This document shows positions 1-9,200 of a stretch of 64,000 nucleotides of DNA, piece by piece. The position numbers were made by a program, and so were the translations under genes. The notes beneath the pieces are model-generated. The model was not told where the DNA came from. It saw nothing but the letters and a program-made list of their open reading frames with translations, and ran no database searches. Source of the stretch: Beggiatoa alba B18LD (GTDB lineage: Bacteria > Pseudomonadota > Gammaproteobacteria > Beggiatoales > Beggiatoaceae); assembly GCF_000245015.1 (NCBI RefSeq), contig NZ_JH600070.1, positions 1,050,010-1,114,009 of the forward strand. The letters run 5' to 3'. How positions within the stretch are numbered: position 1 is the first letter of the stretch; each line of letters starts with the position of its first letter.

Positions 1-40
1 AGGTCTCTGTTTTATTTTATAAAACTCGCCGAACTCAGGG
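1..40. repeat. Tail of hairpin-tail intergenic repeat (family C), partial
   Basis: The sequence from a TCTGTTTTATTTTATAAAAC stretch to GAACTCAGG matches the tails at about 31572-31607 and 31651-31683, and a weaker copy at 62503-62539. The hairpin that normally precedes it would lie outside the window. Confidence 0.7.
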
Positions 41-93
41 TAAATCTAGGACTGGCAGTCCTTCATGTCGTTTTATAATGCGTTTGCTATATA
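41..93. repeat. Palindromic intergenic repeat (family A), truncated copy
   Basis: This copy carries TCTAGGACTGGCAGTCC followed by TTCATGTCGTTTTATAATG and ends in CGTTTGCTATA. It matches the right half of the complete copies at 31193-31288 and 53365-53459. The left terminus is missing and a family C tail directly precedes it. Confidence 0.7.
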
Positions 94-97
94 TTGC

Positions 98-138
98 AAA
101 AAAGGTCTGCCAATCCTTCAAGGACTGGCAGACCTTTT
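98..138 (-). terminator. Rho-independent terminator downstream of mltD
   Basis: A 13-bp stem (AAAAGGTCTGCCA paired with TGGCAGACCTTTT) encloses a further short TCCTT/AAGGA stem. Read on the minus strand it runs into a T6 tract. A second stem at 156-187 (CTAGATTTT/AAAATCTAG) lies between it and the mltD stop codon. Confidence 0.65.
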
Positions 139-193
139 CGCATGTACTAAAGGACAGACCGACTAGATTTTTAAAATCTAGCTGGTCTTTTCA

Positions 194-1756
194 CTAACCA
201 TCTTGCCAAATAATCAATTTTTGTCCTTGTTTCAGTTTGCCTTTTTTCAGGTTATTCCACTGATTAATGTCGGCGACATCTACGCCATAACGACGGGCAA
301 TCGTCCAAACGCTATCACCTGATTTAACGGTATAACTCAATTTTTGCCGTAAATTCTTTGTCGATTTCCCTTTTGCTGTCGTTGGGTGATTGGTCGCTTG
401 TGCAACCATTTGCAAGCCTTTATCAGCAGTTTCTAAGGGTACGCGGAGTCTTTGTCCTGCACGTAAGCGCGGTTTACTCCCCAAATCATTTAATTGCCGT
501 AAGTCATCTACGCTTGCATGATACAACTGTGCAATTTTATTGAGTGATTCTCCACGTCGGACTTGGTGCACACGGGTTGGCTTTTCTTGAGCGGTCGTTG
601 CTAAACGAAGATTTGCATTAGAAGTTTGGCTTAATGACATCTTCGTATTGTATGTATTTAACGTGTAGTCATTGTCTGCTAATTGTGCAATATTATCTTT
701 AAAGACAGCAACTTTTCCAACAGGTAGCGTTAGGTAATGAGGACCATCAGGGGCGGTCACTGCATTGCTATAGGCAGGATTTAAGCGTTTTAACGTTGCA
801 GAAGATAATCCCACCATTTTTGCTGCGGTATTAATGTCGATTTGTTGCCCAACATCAATTTGCTCAAAGTAGGTTTTATTAGGAATATCGTAGAGTTTTA
901 CCCCATATTGATCGGGGTTGCCTACGATTTCTGCAAGTGCGAGTAAGCGAGGTACAAATAGGCGGGTTTCTTGTGGTAGGTCTAGTGACCAATAATCTGT
1001 TGGTTTGCCCGCATCTCGATTACGTTGAATGGCTTTTTTGATATTTCCTTGCCCGTAGTTGTAAGCAGCAAGGGCTAATAACCAATCATTATCAAAAAAT
1101 TCATACAGTTCTTGTAGATAATCAAGGGCTGCTTGGGTTGATTCGACAATGTCGCGTCGACCGTCATACCAATCGTCGAGGCGTAAACCAATGCCTTTGG
1201 CTGTACTTGGGATAAATTGCCAGATACCTGAAGCACTTTCAGAAGAAACTAAGTTAGGCTCGAAACTGCTTTCAATGGCGGGAAGTAACGCGAGTTCTAA
1301 GGGCATACCGCGATATTCCAATTCTTCAACAATGTAGTACAGGTAAGGCTCTGCATTGCTGGAGAATTGGTTAAAGTAACGAGGAGATTTTTGATATTTA
1401 TTCAAAGCAGTGCGAATGGCATTATTTTCCATTTTGCCTAATTTATAGCCTGCTCGAACTCTATGCCAGAGATTGTCCTTTTTTGTGTCCGTGCTTCTTG
1501 TTTTTTTATTCGTAGCGGGCGGGGCTACGTCATCGTCTATTATTTCAGGTGTTTTTAAGTAGCCTTGTAAATTGTCAAATGTCGTGGTTGTCTTGTGTCG
1601 TTCTATAACGGAAGCAACACGATTTTGTAATGCAGTGTAAATCGATGCATCACCCGCAAACAGTGAATCGTTTGATTCATCTAAGGTAGCACATCCCCAA
1701 AGGCTGGACATGCAGGTAACAGTTAAGATTATTTTACAGGTTCTCATATCTATCAT
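194..1756 (-). CDS. mltD: Membrane-bound lytic murein transglycosylase D with LysM domains
   Basis: The protein is predicted to cleave the MurNAc-GlcNAc bond of peptidoglycan, forming 1,6-anhydro-muropeptides at the inner face of the outer membrane. It is 520 aa with a lipoprotein signal whose lipobox is LWGC (C22). The SLT domain covers about residues 130-280, with the catalytic Glu in a PAIESSFEP motif, then SGIWQFIPSTA and ALAAYNYGQGN, all typical of MltD. Two clear LysM domains follow (about 395-440 and 473-518), with a weaker one near residue 300. No strong ribosome site distinguishes the ATG at 1756 from the one at 1747. The gene stands alone, with psd upstream in the same direction 180 bp away. 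Confidence 0.93.
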   Translation of the reverse strand: MIDMRTCKIILTVTCMSSLWGCATLDESNDSLFAGDASIYTALQNRVASVIERHKTTTTFDNLQGYLKTPEIIDDDVAPPATNKKTRSTDTKKDNLWHRVRAGYKLGKMENNAIRTALNKYQKSPRYFNQFSSNAEPYLYYIVEELEYRGMPLELALLPAIESSFEPNLVSSESASGIWQFIPSTAKGIGLRLDDWYDGRRDIVESTQAALDYLQELYEFFDNDWLLALAAYNYGQGNIKKAIQRNRDAGKPTDYWSLDLPQETRLFVPRLLALAEIVGNPDQYGVKLYDIPNKTYFEQIDVGQQIDINTAAKMVGLSSATLKRLNPAYSNAVTAPDGPHYLTLPVGKVAVFKDNIAQLADNDYTLNTYNTKMSLSQTSNANLRLATTAQEKPTRVHQVRRGESLNKIAQLYHASVDDLRQLNDLGSKPRLRAGQRLRVPLETADKGLQMVAQATNHPTTAKGKSTKNLRQKLSYTVKSGDSVWTIARRYGVDVADINQWNNLKKGKLKQGQKLIIWQDG

Positions 1757-1937
1757 GACATATTAACGAGAACAGTAAGCGGTCAACAATTGGTCATGTG
1801 AGATGAGAATCGTCTGTTGTAAAAAACAGGCTTAATATCACAGGTTGACATTACGTTCTAACGAGATGTTGCAATGCTGGATAAAGTGGGAGAAAAAAAC
1901 TCCAAAAAACAGGTTTTATCCAGTAGTTCCTACCAAA

Positions 1938-2804
1938 TCAGGTAGCCAGTTCAGCCAGTGCTTGCCCCATTCTTAATGCAGAATCAGGCTCATACTGTGC
2001 TAACCAACGGGCACGGTTAGGTGGAAGCAACAGGATAACTGTTGACCCCATGTTAAACCGCCCCATTTCTTCACCACATTGCAGACTTAGCTCATTGGGT
2101 AGATATTGCCAAGACTGCATCTGTCCTTGATAAGGTGGCGTAATAGTCCCTGCCCATTTGGTTTCCATACTCCCCACAAATAGTGCTCCCACAAAAATAA
2201 CAGCAACTTTGCCGATAGCGGTTTCTAAAATACAAATGAGCCGTTCATTACGGGCAAATAATTGAGGCACAACTTGGGTTGTGCGCTTATTCACACTGAA
2301 TAATTTTCCAGGGATATAAGTCATTTCTCGTACATAACCCGTGATAGGGCTATGAATACGATGGTAATCTTTAGGAGATAGATAAATGGTACAGAATAAC
2401 CCATTGTCAAAATATGTACTGAGATGTGTAGAACCTCCGAGTAATGCCGTTAGGGAAAACTCATGTCCTTTTGCTTGTAATAATTGATGTTGGCTGATTG
2501 CCCCTAATTGGCTAATCACGCCATCAACAGGGCTGATGATGTGATTAGCCGCAATAGGACGCGCATCAGTCCGTAATGTGCGGGTAAAAAATTGATTAAA
2601 ATTTTTGTAATCGGTGGGCTTCGATAATTCAGCCGCTTGCATATCAACTTGGTAATGCTGAACAAATTGCTTAATTGCCCAGTGCGTGACACATCCACCT
2701 TGCCAACGCATTACATGATGTATCCATTGCGAGAGTAGGTGCTGTGGAATCACATATTGCGGGAACGTTTTTAATTTATCTGTGAATGAACTGGTTTTCA
2801 GCAT
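1938..2804 (-). CDS. psd: Phosphatidylserine decarboxylase proenzyme
   Basis: This pyruvoyl enzyme makes phosphatidylethanolamine from phosphatidylserine at the inner membrane. It is 288 aa, the length of the bacterial type I enzyme. The catalytic residues known from E. coli Psd are recognisable: Asp in SPVDG (D94), His in DYHRIHSP, and the self-cleavage Ser in NMGST (S254). The usual motif is LGST, so Met replaces Leu just before the cleavage pair. Self-cleavage at G253-S254 would give the beta chain and the pyruvoyl alpha chain. No other phospholipid gene is adjacent. Confidence 0.95.
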   Translation of the reverse strand: MLKTSSFTDKLKTFPQYVIPQHLLSQWIHHVMRWQGGCVTHWAIKQFVQHYQVDMQAAELSKPTDYKNFNQFFTRTLRTDARPIAANHIISPVDGVISQLGAISQHQLLQAKGHEFSLTALLGGSTHLSTYFDNGLFCTIYLSPKDYHRIHSPITGYVREMTYIPGKLFSVNKRTTQVVPQLFARNERLICILETAIGKVAVIFVGALFVGSMETKWAGTITPPYQGQMQSWQYLPNELSLQCGEEMGRFNMGSTVILLLPPNRARWLAQYEPDSALRMGQALAELAT

Positions 2805-2904
2805 GTACCGTTAAGTTGAGTTCGTCGCATTTAGAATGCGTGGTTAATAAAAGAATTCTGTCTGTTTATCTGTCGTTAGTAACTTGAATGCATAAAACCA
2901 TCGT

Positions 2905-3378
2905 TTAGTGATGATGTTCACTCATTCCATCTGTTTCGGCAGTTGGCGCGGCAGCCTTTACTTCCACACTCAATGGTAGGGTTTGCCCATCTTTTAGTTG
3001 TAAGGTGATGTCAATTTTATCGCCAGTTTTTACTTCATGTTGACGATTTAATAACATGATATGTATGCCACCAGGGGCGAGGGTGACGGATTTCTTTGCA
3101 GGTATAACCAATTTAGGAATTGGCAACATTTTTGCTACATCATTTTCTAGGACGGTTGTATGTATTTCTACTTTCCCAAAATCTTTGCTTTGACCACCAA
3201 CAATCATTAAATCGTTGTCACTGTCGTTACGCAGTTCCATGTAGGCAGCATTCATCGTCATATTGGGCGGTGCTTCACGTACCCATGGTTGATGTGCCAT
3301 TAATCCAGTTTCTGCAAGACATGTTGAGCCTATTGTTACACCATAAAGGCAAGTGAAAGCAAGTAATATTTTTTTCAT
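2905..3378 (-). CDS. Periplasmic copper chaperone PCu(A)C
   Basis: The protein belongs to the PCu(A)C (DUF461) family, which delivers Cu(I) to the CuA site of cytochrome c oxidase, alone or with SCO proteins. It is 157 aa with a signal peptide ending near LAETG. The family scaffold is visible: PWVREAPPNM, NAAYMEL, KVEIH, and PGGIHIMLLNRQ. The family copper motif normally has H-x-M after VE-h; here it reads HTT (H73-T75), so one Met ligand appears to be lost, while M40, M42, H73 and M84 remain. The C terminus ends SEHHH, which may supply extra ligands. Its start overlaps the stop of the SCO gene by ATGA, so the pair is translationally coupled. Confidence 0.9.
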   Translation of the reverse strand: MKKILLAFTCLYGVTIGSTCLAETGLMAHQPWVREAPPNMTMNAAYMELRNDSDNDLMIVGGQSKDFGKVEIHTTVLENDVAKMLPIPKLVIPAKKSVTLAPGGIHIMLLNRQHEVKTGDKIDITLQLKDGQTLPLSVEVKAAAPTAETDGMSEHHH

Positions 3379-4016
3379 ATCTGTTTCTCCAGAAAACGGC
3401 GCATTTTTAAATAACGTTGTAATACAACGTCTGGAATATGAGGGGCTGCAAAAGTGCCCACAAATTGGGCTTTCGGGTTAATCAATAAAATAGAGGATGA
3501 GTGATCAACGAGATAACTACCATCTGCTTGTTGTGAACCACGAAAATAAACAATACCCAATTGACGAGTGAGGGCTAACACTTCGCTAGCATTGCCTGTT
3601 GCACCAATAAATTCAGGATCAAAATAATTTAAATATTGCTTTAATAAAACAGGGGTATCGCGTTCACCATCCACAGAAATAAAAACGAATTGTGTATCCG
3701 TACTTTCGGATAAATTAGTAAGCGATAATTTAACACTTTTTAAAACACTGAGTGCTAAAGGACAAATATCAGGACAATGGGTATAACCAAAAAAAATTAA
3801 TGTCCACTTTCCTTTAAAGCTATCTAAGGTAAAAGGCTGATTTAGCTGATTAGTTAGCTTAAATTCAGTCAGCATTGGTGCATCGGGATAATGTAACCCT
3901 TCAATTGTGGTAGAAGTCCGCTGACTGAGCCAAAATCCAACACTAATACCTGTAATCATTGCGAGTAAGGAAATACCCGCGACCCATGGCACAAACGATT
4001 TTTGAGTCATCATCAT
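3375..4016 (-). CDS. SCO1/SenC family copper-binding thioredoxin-fold protein
   Basis: SCO proteins bind copper and reduce or metallate the CuA centre of cytochrome oxidase. This 213-aa protein has one N-terminal membrane anchor (about residues 11-30) and a thioredoxin-like domain facing the periplasm. The copper ligands are present: HCPDICP (C81, C85) and the distal His in YLVDHSSS (H172). It is the first gene of a two-gene operon with PCu(A)C (4-base overlap), matching their joint role in oxidase maturation. The oxidase genes are not in the window. Confidence 0.92.
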   Translation of the reverse strand: MMMTQKSFVPWVAGISLLAMITGISVGFWLSQRTSTTIEGLHYPDAPMLTEFKLTNQLNQPFTLDSFKGKWTLIFFGYTHCPDICPLALSVLKSVKLSLTNLSESTDTQFVFISVDGERDTPVLLKQYLNYFDPEFIGATGNASEVLALTRQLGIVYFRGSQQADGSYLVDHSSSILLINPKAQFVGTFAAPHIPDVVLQRYLKMRRFLEKQI

Positions 4017-4079
4017 GTATTCTTTAACATATGAATTATGCTAAACGAGGAAATGTAACGTAGTTGAAATGAGATAACA

Positions 4080-4130
4080 ACCTTTTTTTTATTACGTGTT
4101 ACATTATACCTTTGTTTCAAAAACAATTAA
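4080..4130 (-). promoter_or_regulatory. Possible promoter of the SCO-PCu(A)C operon
   Basis: On the minus strand a perfect TATAAT (plus-strand positions 4103-4108) lies about 90 bp upstream of the SCO start, in very AT-rich DNA. No convincing -35 element is seen at 17 bp. Predicted from consensus only. Confidence 0.3.
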
Positions 4131-4262
4131 TCATTGTTAATGTTTGCAATTCCAACCAAGATTATGTCAATCTTTTGTTGACAAATAGCAATCAGTTATA
4201 AATTATCTAAGTGTCTCACCAGCATAACGATGTTATAGTGAGAAAGATAGCGTGTTAAAAAC

Positions 4263-5894
4263 CTAGCGTTGTTTTAACACAATTAAACTAATATCGTCTA
4301 ATTGCTTATTACTCCCCATAAAAGCTAATACGTCCGCAAGAATAGCCTCTTTTATATCTGTTGCAGTACATTGCCAAACATTTTGCACACACTGACAAAG
4401 GCGAGTGATGCCATATTGCTCCCGTCCTTTATTACTTATCCGTTCCGCCTCTGTAATACCGTCCGTATAAAGGACAACAACATCATCAGGATTCAAGACT
4501 AATTGGAACATTTGGACATAGGACGCAACAGAATCTATCAAACCAATAGGAAAGCCTAAATCAATAGTATCAATAAGCTGTAACTGCCCATTTTGTACCA
4601 AAATAACACTTTCATGTTGCCCTACTACCCGTAAACAGCCATTACCATCATGTCGATATTGATAATCTAACAGTGAAAAAGTAAGACATTTGTCAGAGCC
4701 CATCCGTCGCGCATTATCATAAATAACTTTATTGGCTGACTCTAAAAAGCGTGTGTAATTATACTCTTGCTGTGTTAATAAAGTACGTACAACGGCTTGC
4801 ACCATAATCGTAAAAACACCACTTTCTAACCCATGCCCTGTCACGTCTCCAATACTAATAACGACCCTTCCCTGTTCACATTGCAAAATATCATAATAGT
4901 CGCCCCCGACTTCAGTTGCTGGACGCATAAAATTAGCAATGTCTAAATAGTTGATATTCTCTAACTCATTATCTTTAGGCAATAAAATTTGTTGCAATTG
5001 GCTCGCAATCGTCAATTCCATACTCATGCGCAAATTCTCAGAAGTCAACTTTTTATTTAACTCAGTGATATGTTCATGAGCTTCTAATAATGCAAGGTCT
5101 CGTTTTTTAAGGCGATGTAGGACTTGAAAGACCAAAATAATAAAGTTAATAGCAACCAAAATAATACCAATTATTTGAATTAATTGAATAGTTGCTGCTT
5201 TATGATTAGCAATATATTCTAACTCTGTTGTGAGTTGATTCATTAAATCAAGCAAGATTAAATTATTTGCTAATCCATATTCAATTGCCTGATTTAAATA
5301 TTCTTTATTGATATTCTCAGAAGAAGTTAAAACCAATTGTAACTTTGTATAATAAGGTTGCCAAATTTGTACGGCTTGAGAAACTGCCAAACGAGCCGCA
5401 GGTGTTGCCACTTCAGGTAAAAAAACAATATCTCCATTCCCCCCTCTTGTTGTATCACCTTTATCAAATGCATTTAAAGTTAGGGAAAATAAATCAACGG
5501 TTTTCTTTAACTCAGTCAATGTTGTTGCGTGATAAGAATTAGAAATAGTTAGGAAAAGTGGAATTTGAGATAAAGGAAACTGTCCATGTTGAAAAGCAGT
5601 GAGGGTTAAATCAAATAATTGCGTTGTATCTTGTAATTCTGAGAGAATTTTTTGCAGACGAACGTTATCTAACTGCTCTATTTCTAATTGTAATAAGACT
5701 TTAACCATCCGTTGTGACAACATTCGTTGTCGTCCCGCTAAGTTAATGCCAACAGCATCCTGTTTAATTTGTGAAGACAGTATAAAGTTTGGAATTAACA
5801 CACCAACATCAATCATAATAAATAATGCAATAGAAATAATAACAAAGCGATATTTCCCTGCATTAAGTTGCAATAACTTCTCTTTAGTTAACAT
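4263..5894 (-). CDS. Membrane sensor PP2C (SpoIIE/RsbU-type) serine phosphatase
   Basis: The 543-aa protein is a likely stress or partner-switching phosphatase. The N terminus has a transmembrane helix (about 15-36), then a periplasmic region of the PilJ/NIT type (GINLAGRQRMLSQRM is the hallmark), and a second membrane helix near 235-260. A short coiled coil leads to a C-terminal PP2C domain with metal-binding aspartates in GGDYYD, GDVTGHG, YTDGITEA and DDISLIV. RsbU-like enzymes dephosphorylate anti-sigma-factor antagonists, but no STAS or anti-sigma kinase gene is adjacent, so its target is unknown. It is monocistronic; the nearest upstream DNA is a repeat cluster. Confidence 0.88.
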   Translation of the reverse strand: MLTKEKLLQLNAGKYRFVIISIALFIMIDVGVLIPNFILSSQIKQDAVGINLAGRQRMLSQRMVKVLLQLEIEQLDNVRLQKILSELQDTTQLFDLTLTAFQHGQFPLSQIPLFLTISNSYHATTLTELKKTVDLFSLTLNAFDKGDTTRGGNGDIVFLPEVATPAARLAVSQAVQIWQPYYTKLQLVLTSSENINKEYLNQAIEYGLANNLILLDLMNQLTTELEYIANHKAATIQLIQIIGIILVAINFIILVFQVLHRLKKRDLALLEAHEHITELNKKLTSENLRMSMELTIASQLQQILLPKDNELENINYLDIANFMRPATEVGGDYYDILQCEQGRVVISIGDVTGHGLESGVFTIMVQAVVRTLLTQQEYNYTRFLESANKVIYDNARRMGSDKCLTFSLLDYQYRHDGNGCLRVVGQHESVILVQNGQLQLIDTIDLGFPIGLIDSVASYVQMFQLVLNPDDVVVLYTDGITEAERISNKGREQYGITRLCQCVQNVWQCTATDIKEAILADVLAFMGSNKQLDDISLIVLKQR

Positions 5895-5978
5895 GTTAAA
5901 TCCATACTGATTGTTTTAAATTTTGGTAAATCATACATAGGATACCCCCAGTTTTGCGAGATTTATAAAAAAATAGAA

Positions 5979-6007
5979 ACCTGCTAGATTTTCAAAACTT
6001 AGCAGGT
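5979..6007. repeat. Family C-type hairpin
   Basis: The stem ACCTGCTAGATTTT...AAAACTTAGCAGGT has one mismatch and is followed on the plus strand by T7. It resembles the hairpins at 31541, 31621, 57005 and 62472 but lacks the AT-rich tail; a GTCTGAATCAG junction replaces it. Confidence 0.6.
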
Positions 6008-6015
6008 CTTTTTTT

Positions 6016-6080
6016 GTCTGAATCAGAATTCACAGAATTCACAGAATTTTCAGAATTAGCAGAATTAAAAAGCGTGATTC
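6016..6080. repeat. GAATT short-unit repeat tract (family B)
   Basis: Roughly 9-base units built on CAGAATT (CAGAATTCA, CAGAATTCA, CAGAATTTT, CAGAATTAG, CAGAATTAA) are strung together after GTCTGAAT. Related tracts occur at 25789, 31333 and 62281. Confidence 0.65.
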
Positions 6081-6116
6081 GCATTCATTTCTTGGTTTAA
6101 GGGGTTTAAATCTTGT

Positions 6117-6193
6117 TATAGTAAACGTACGATAAAGTGATTTAAATTTAGGACTGGCAGTCCTTCGTACCGTTTTATAGTGCGTTTACTATA
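6117..6193. repeat. Palindromic intergenic repeat (family A), short form
   Basis: Both termini are present: TATAGTAAACGTAC at the left and GTGCGTTTACTATA at the right. Only one of the two central arms (GGACTGGCAGTCC) is kept, which makes it about 18 bp shorter than the copies at 31193 and 53365. Confidence 0.7.
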
Positions 6194-6196
6194 CAG

Positions 6197-6236
6197 ACAA
6201 AAAAAGACCCAATAGCATTAAATGTTATTGGGTCTT
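6197..6236 (-). terminator. Rho-independent terminator of the macroglobulin gene
   Basis: A 16-bp stem (AAGACCCAATAGCATT paired with AATGTTATTGGGTCTT, one G-T pair) lies 53 bp past the stop codon. On the minus strand it is followed by TTTTTGTC. Confidence 0.8.
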
Positions 6237-6288
6237 ACTCGATAATTTGGCTTGAATCAATGAGTCAATGCCAAATGATTACTTATTT

Positions 6289-9200
6289 TTATTTGCCTGC
6301 ATCGGCTGAGGGGTCACGGGTGACTTTTAACTTTGCAGGGGTGCTCTTGCCATAGACATCAGGGTCATACATTTCTTCGGTATGCGTTGGCAGAATCGTA
6401 AATTCACCAGGTGCAATGGCTTGCGCGATATAAGACAAGTGATAATTGCCAACAGGAAGATAATCCGCGTAGAAAATTGCAGCGTTATGGCGTAGCTCTT
6501 TATGGTAGAAGCTCCAGAAGGAGAAGGCGTATTCACGCCAATCACTGAAGCGAAACCAAATAGACCCCCCCGCATAAGTCCCTTTTGCTTCATCCGCCGC
6601 GACGGTGGAGGCTGTCGCTAAATCACGGTTGACAGGTTCTAATCCCCCTGGAATGGGGTCATCTACCACAACAAAATGACGCGCCGCAGGTAAAGAGAGG
6701 AATAAATCCACGCGCACTAATTCGCCTGTTTTCAATTCAAAGGGACTGGTCAGTAATTCCCATTTGTCATTGCGTTTGACGTAGTATTCGCGGTTAATTT
6801 CCATCCCTGCATTAACAGCGGTTGCTTTCTCTTCCTTCATGGCATATTGCATCCGCACGGTGTAGTAAACACGTCCATCGCCTTGTTTATCTAACTTAAC
6901 CGTTGCTTTGCGGGCGGGGTCTTGTTCATTGATAGGACGGGCGAAGGTTTGGGCGGGGTTTTTCACATCGTCAAAACGCACTTCGGTTTCTGTCGGTTTA
7001 TTTAATAAACTTAATGGTTTGTCATCAATGAAGGTTTTAACAATCATCGCAGGTTTATCTTTTTCATAAACTCGTGCATATGAGGTTAACGCATTCATAC
7101 AAAACATATTTTCTTGCGTATTTTCCCAATGTCCTTGATATTTCCGTGTCTGAGAAATATGACGTACCAATTTATAGGGGATATCACTGACTAAGTTATT
7201 GTTTTGCATTACTTCATCGTATTTGACTAACACGTCTAAAATAGCGCATTCAGTGCGTAAATTAGAGCTTAAAAGATGGTTGTAGCCATCGTCTAAGGTT
7301 TCTTGGAAGGTGATTTTTCCGCCCGTTTGGTTGAGCTGTGACAATATCGCGTTTGCCGTTTCCATACGGATTTTATTTGTATTAGGAATGGCTAAAGCGG
7401 CATCTAAGTATTGGCTTTTGCCAAATAAGTCCATGTCTTTTAAAGCGCGTTGATAACGATTGATGTCATCCCGTACAACTTTGCCATGTTTTGCCAGTGC
7501 CGCCAGTGCGACCGCACGCACGCTGGATGCCATGCCTTGCGAATAAAAATCAGGCATCACATCTTTACGTAACAGGGTCAGTAAGTATTCATGCAAGCGA
7601 TTTTCTACTTGGTCAGGAATCACGTAACCGCTGGCACGTAACCAGTTAAAGGCTAAAGCGGTGTAAGCACTGAGGTAGGGGCTGACATATTGGTCTTGGG
7701 CAATAAAGAAGGTCATGCCACCATTGGGGGCTTGATAATCAGCGGCTAAATCTAACGTCGCTTGTGGTAAAGAAGCTGAACCTTCCCACATTACCGTGTT
7801 GGGTAGATAGGCTTTGAGGTTATTATAGTGCGCTGCCATCGTGCCTTTGCTCAGCTTTTGTTCCCAGCAGGCATAGGGATAGTCGCGCATGTATTGGAAC
7901 GCGCCATTAATATCACTGATAACCGTTGGAGAGACGACAACGCTTACTTGTCCGACATTGCCATAAATATCCGCAGGGAATTGTAAGGATTCACTGAGAC
8001 TTGCCTCTGTGGTTGTGCCGTAAGTGGCGGCGGTATCTAGTGAGCGACGGGGTAACACTTTAAGCGTTTGAGTTAAACCATCTTTATCGGTGGCATCACC
8101 TGCAGTGGCAGTAAATTGGATATCGCCAATATCAGTTGTGCTAATGGGCAGCCAAACATTGTAACGTTTATAAGGCTCTGCTTTTAGCTTCACGGTCATG
8201 TTGGTTTTATCTGCCCCTGCTGTTTTTTGCACTGGACCTGTCGCGCTGATGGTTACTTCTAACTCGCGGGCATTCTCGGTGCGATTCATCACGGTAAAAC
8301 CTGCATCGAAGGTGTCACCAACCATCACTTGATTAGGTAAGGCAGGACGTACTTCGATGGGTAAGTTGACTTTAAAGTTTGCATTGCCTAAGCCTAGACG
8401 GTCAGCAGGGGTTGCGGCTAGGGCTAATACTCGCCAACCTGTTAAATTGTCTGGGGTGTTAAATTGAACTTGGGCGTTACCTTCCGCATCGACGGGAACG
8501 CTTGGATTCCAATAACTGACGAATTTAAAGAGTGAGCGGAGATTCGGCCCCATGCCACCATCACCGCCAGGGGTCGCGCCTTTCTTTTCAAACTTTTGTC
8601 GACCGACTAAACGCATGAGTAAACTGTAATTGCTCATGTCTAAGTCGCTGAGATGATAGAAACCACGATAAGGGTCAAAGTAGCTGAGTCCGCCTTGAAT
8701 TAAGTCAAAAACGGATTCGTCGAGGACAATTACTGCTAACTCAATCGGTTGAGCTTTAACATCCGCTTGTTTTGCATGGGCGTTAAATTTTACCGTAACG
8801 GGTTCGCGGGGTTTGTAAACAGGTTTATCGGTTTTAATGTCAACGACTAATTCTTTATAAGGCTCTTCTACTAAGGTTTTAGCGTAGCCCATGCGGAATG
8901 TTGGCTTGCCTAAATCAACTTGTTCTGCATCGATGGGTTTATCCACACGCGGAGAAACCACCGTGACAGAGACATAAAAACCGGGGGTGTAATCGGCTTC
9001 TACAGGCACACTGATAACTTCAACGCTGTTAGGTAGCGTCACTAACCAGCTTTTTAAAATGCCTAAACGTTCTACGGTGACTAATGCCGTTGCATTAGGG
9101 AATGGGTTTTTAACCAGATATTTTGCCGTTTCACCGACTTTATACTTTTCTTGTTCGGGAACGATTTCTAAACCGTTACCCGCTTCCATTTGCCAGACCA

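Larger units (their letters stand above)
5895..6288. other. Intergenic repeat cluster between the PP2C gene and the macroglobulin gene
   Basis: These 394 bases hold no gene. From left to right they contain a family C-like hairpin (5979-6007) followed by a T-run, a GAATT tract (6016-6080), a short family A copy (6117-6193), and the terminator of the macroglobulin gene (6197-6236). Confidence 0.75.

Noticed and set aside
4170-4225. Plus-strand TTGACA with a nearby TATAAA
   Set aside because: The spacing is about 13 bases and no plus-strand gene follows; probably chance in AT-rich DNA.
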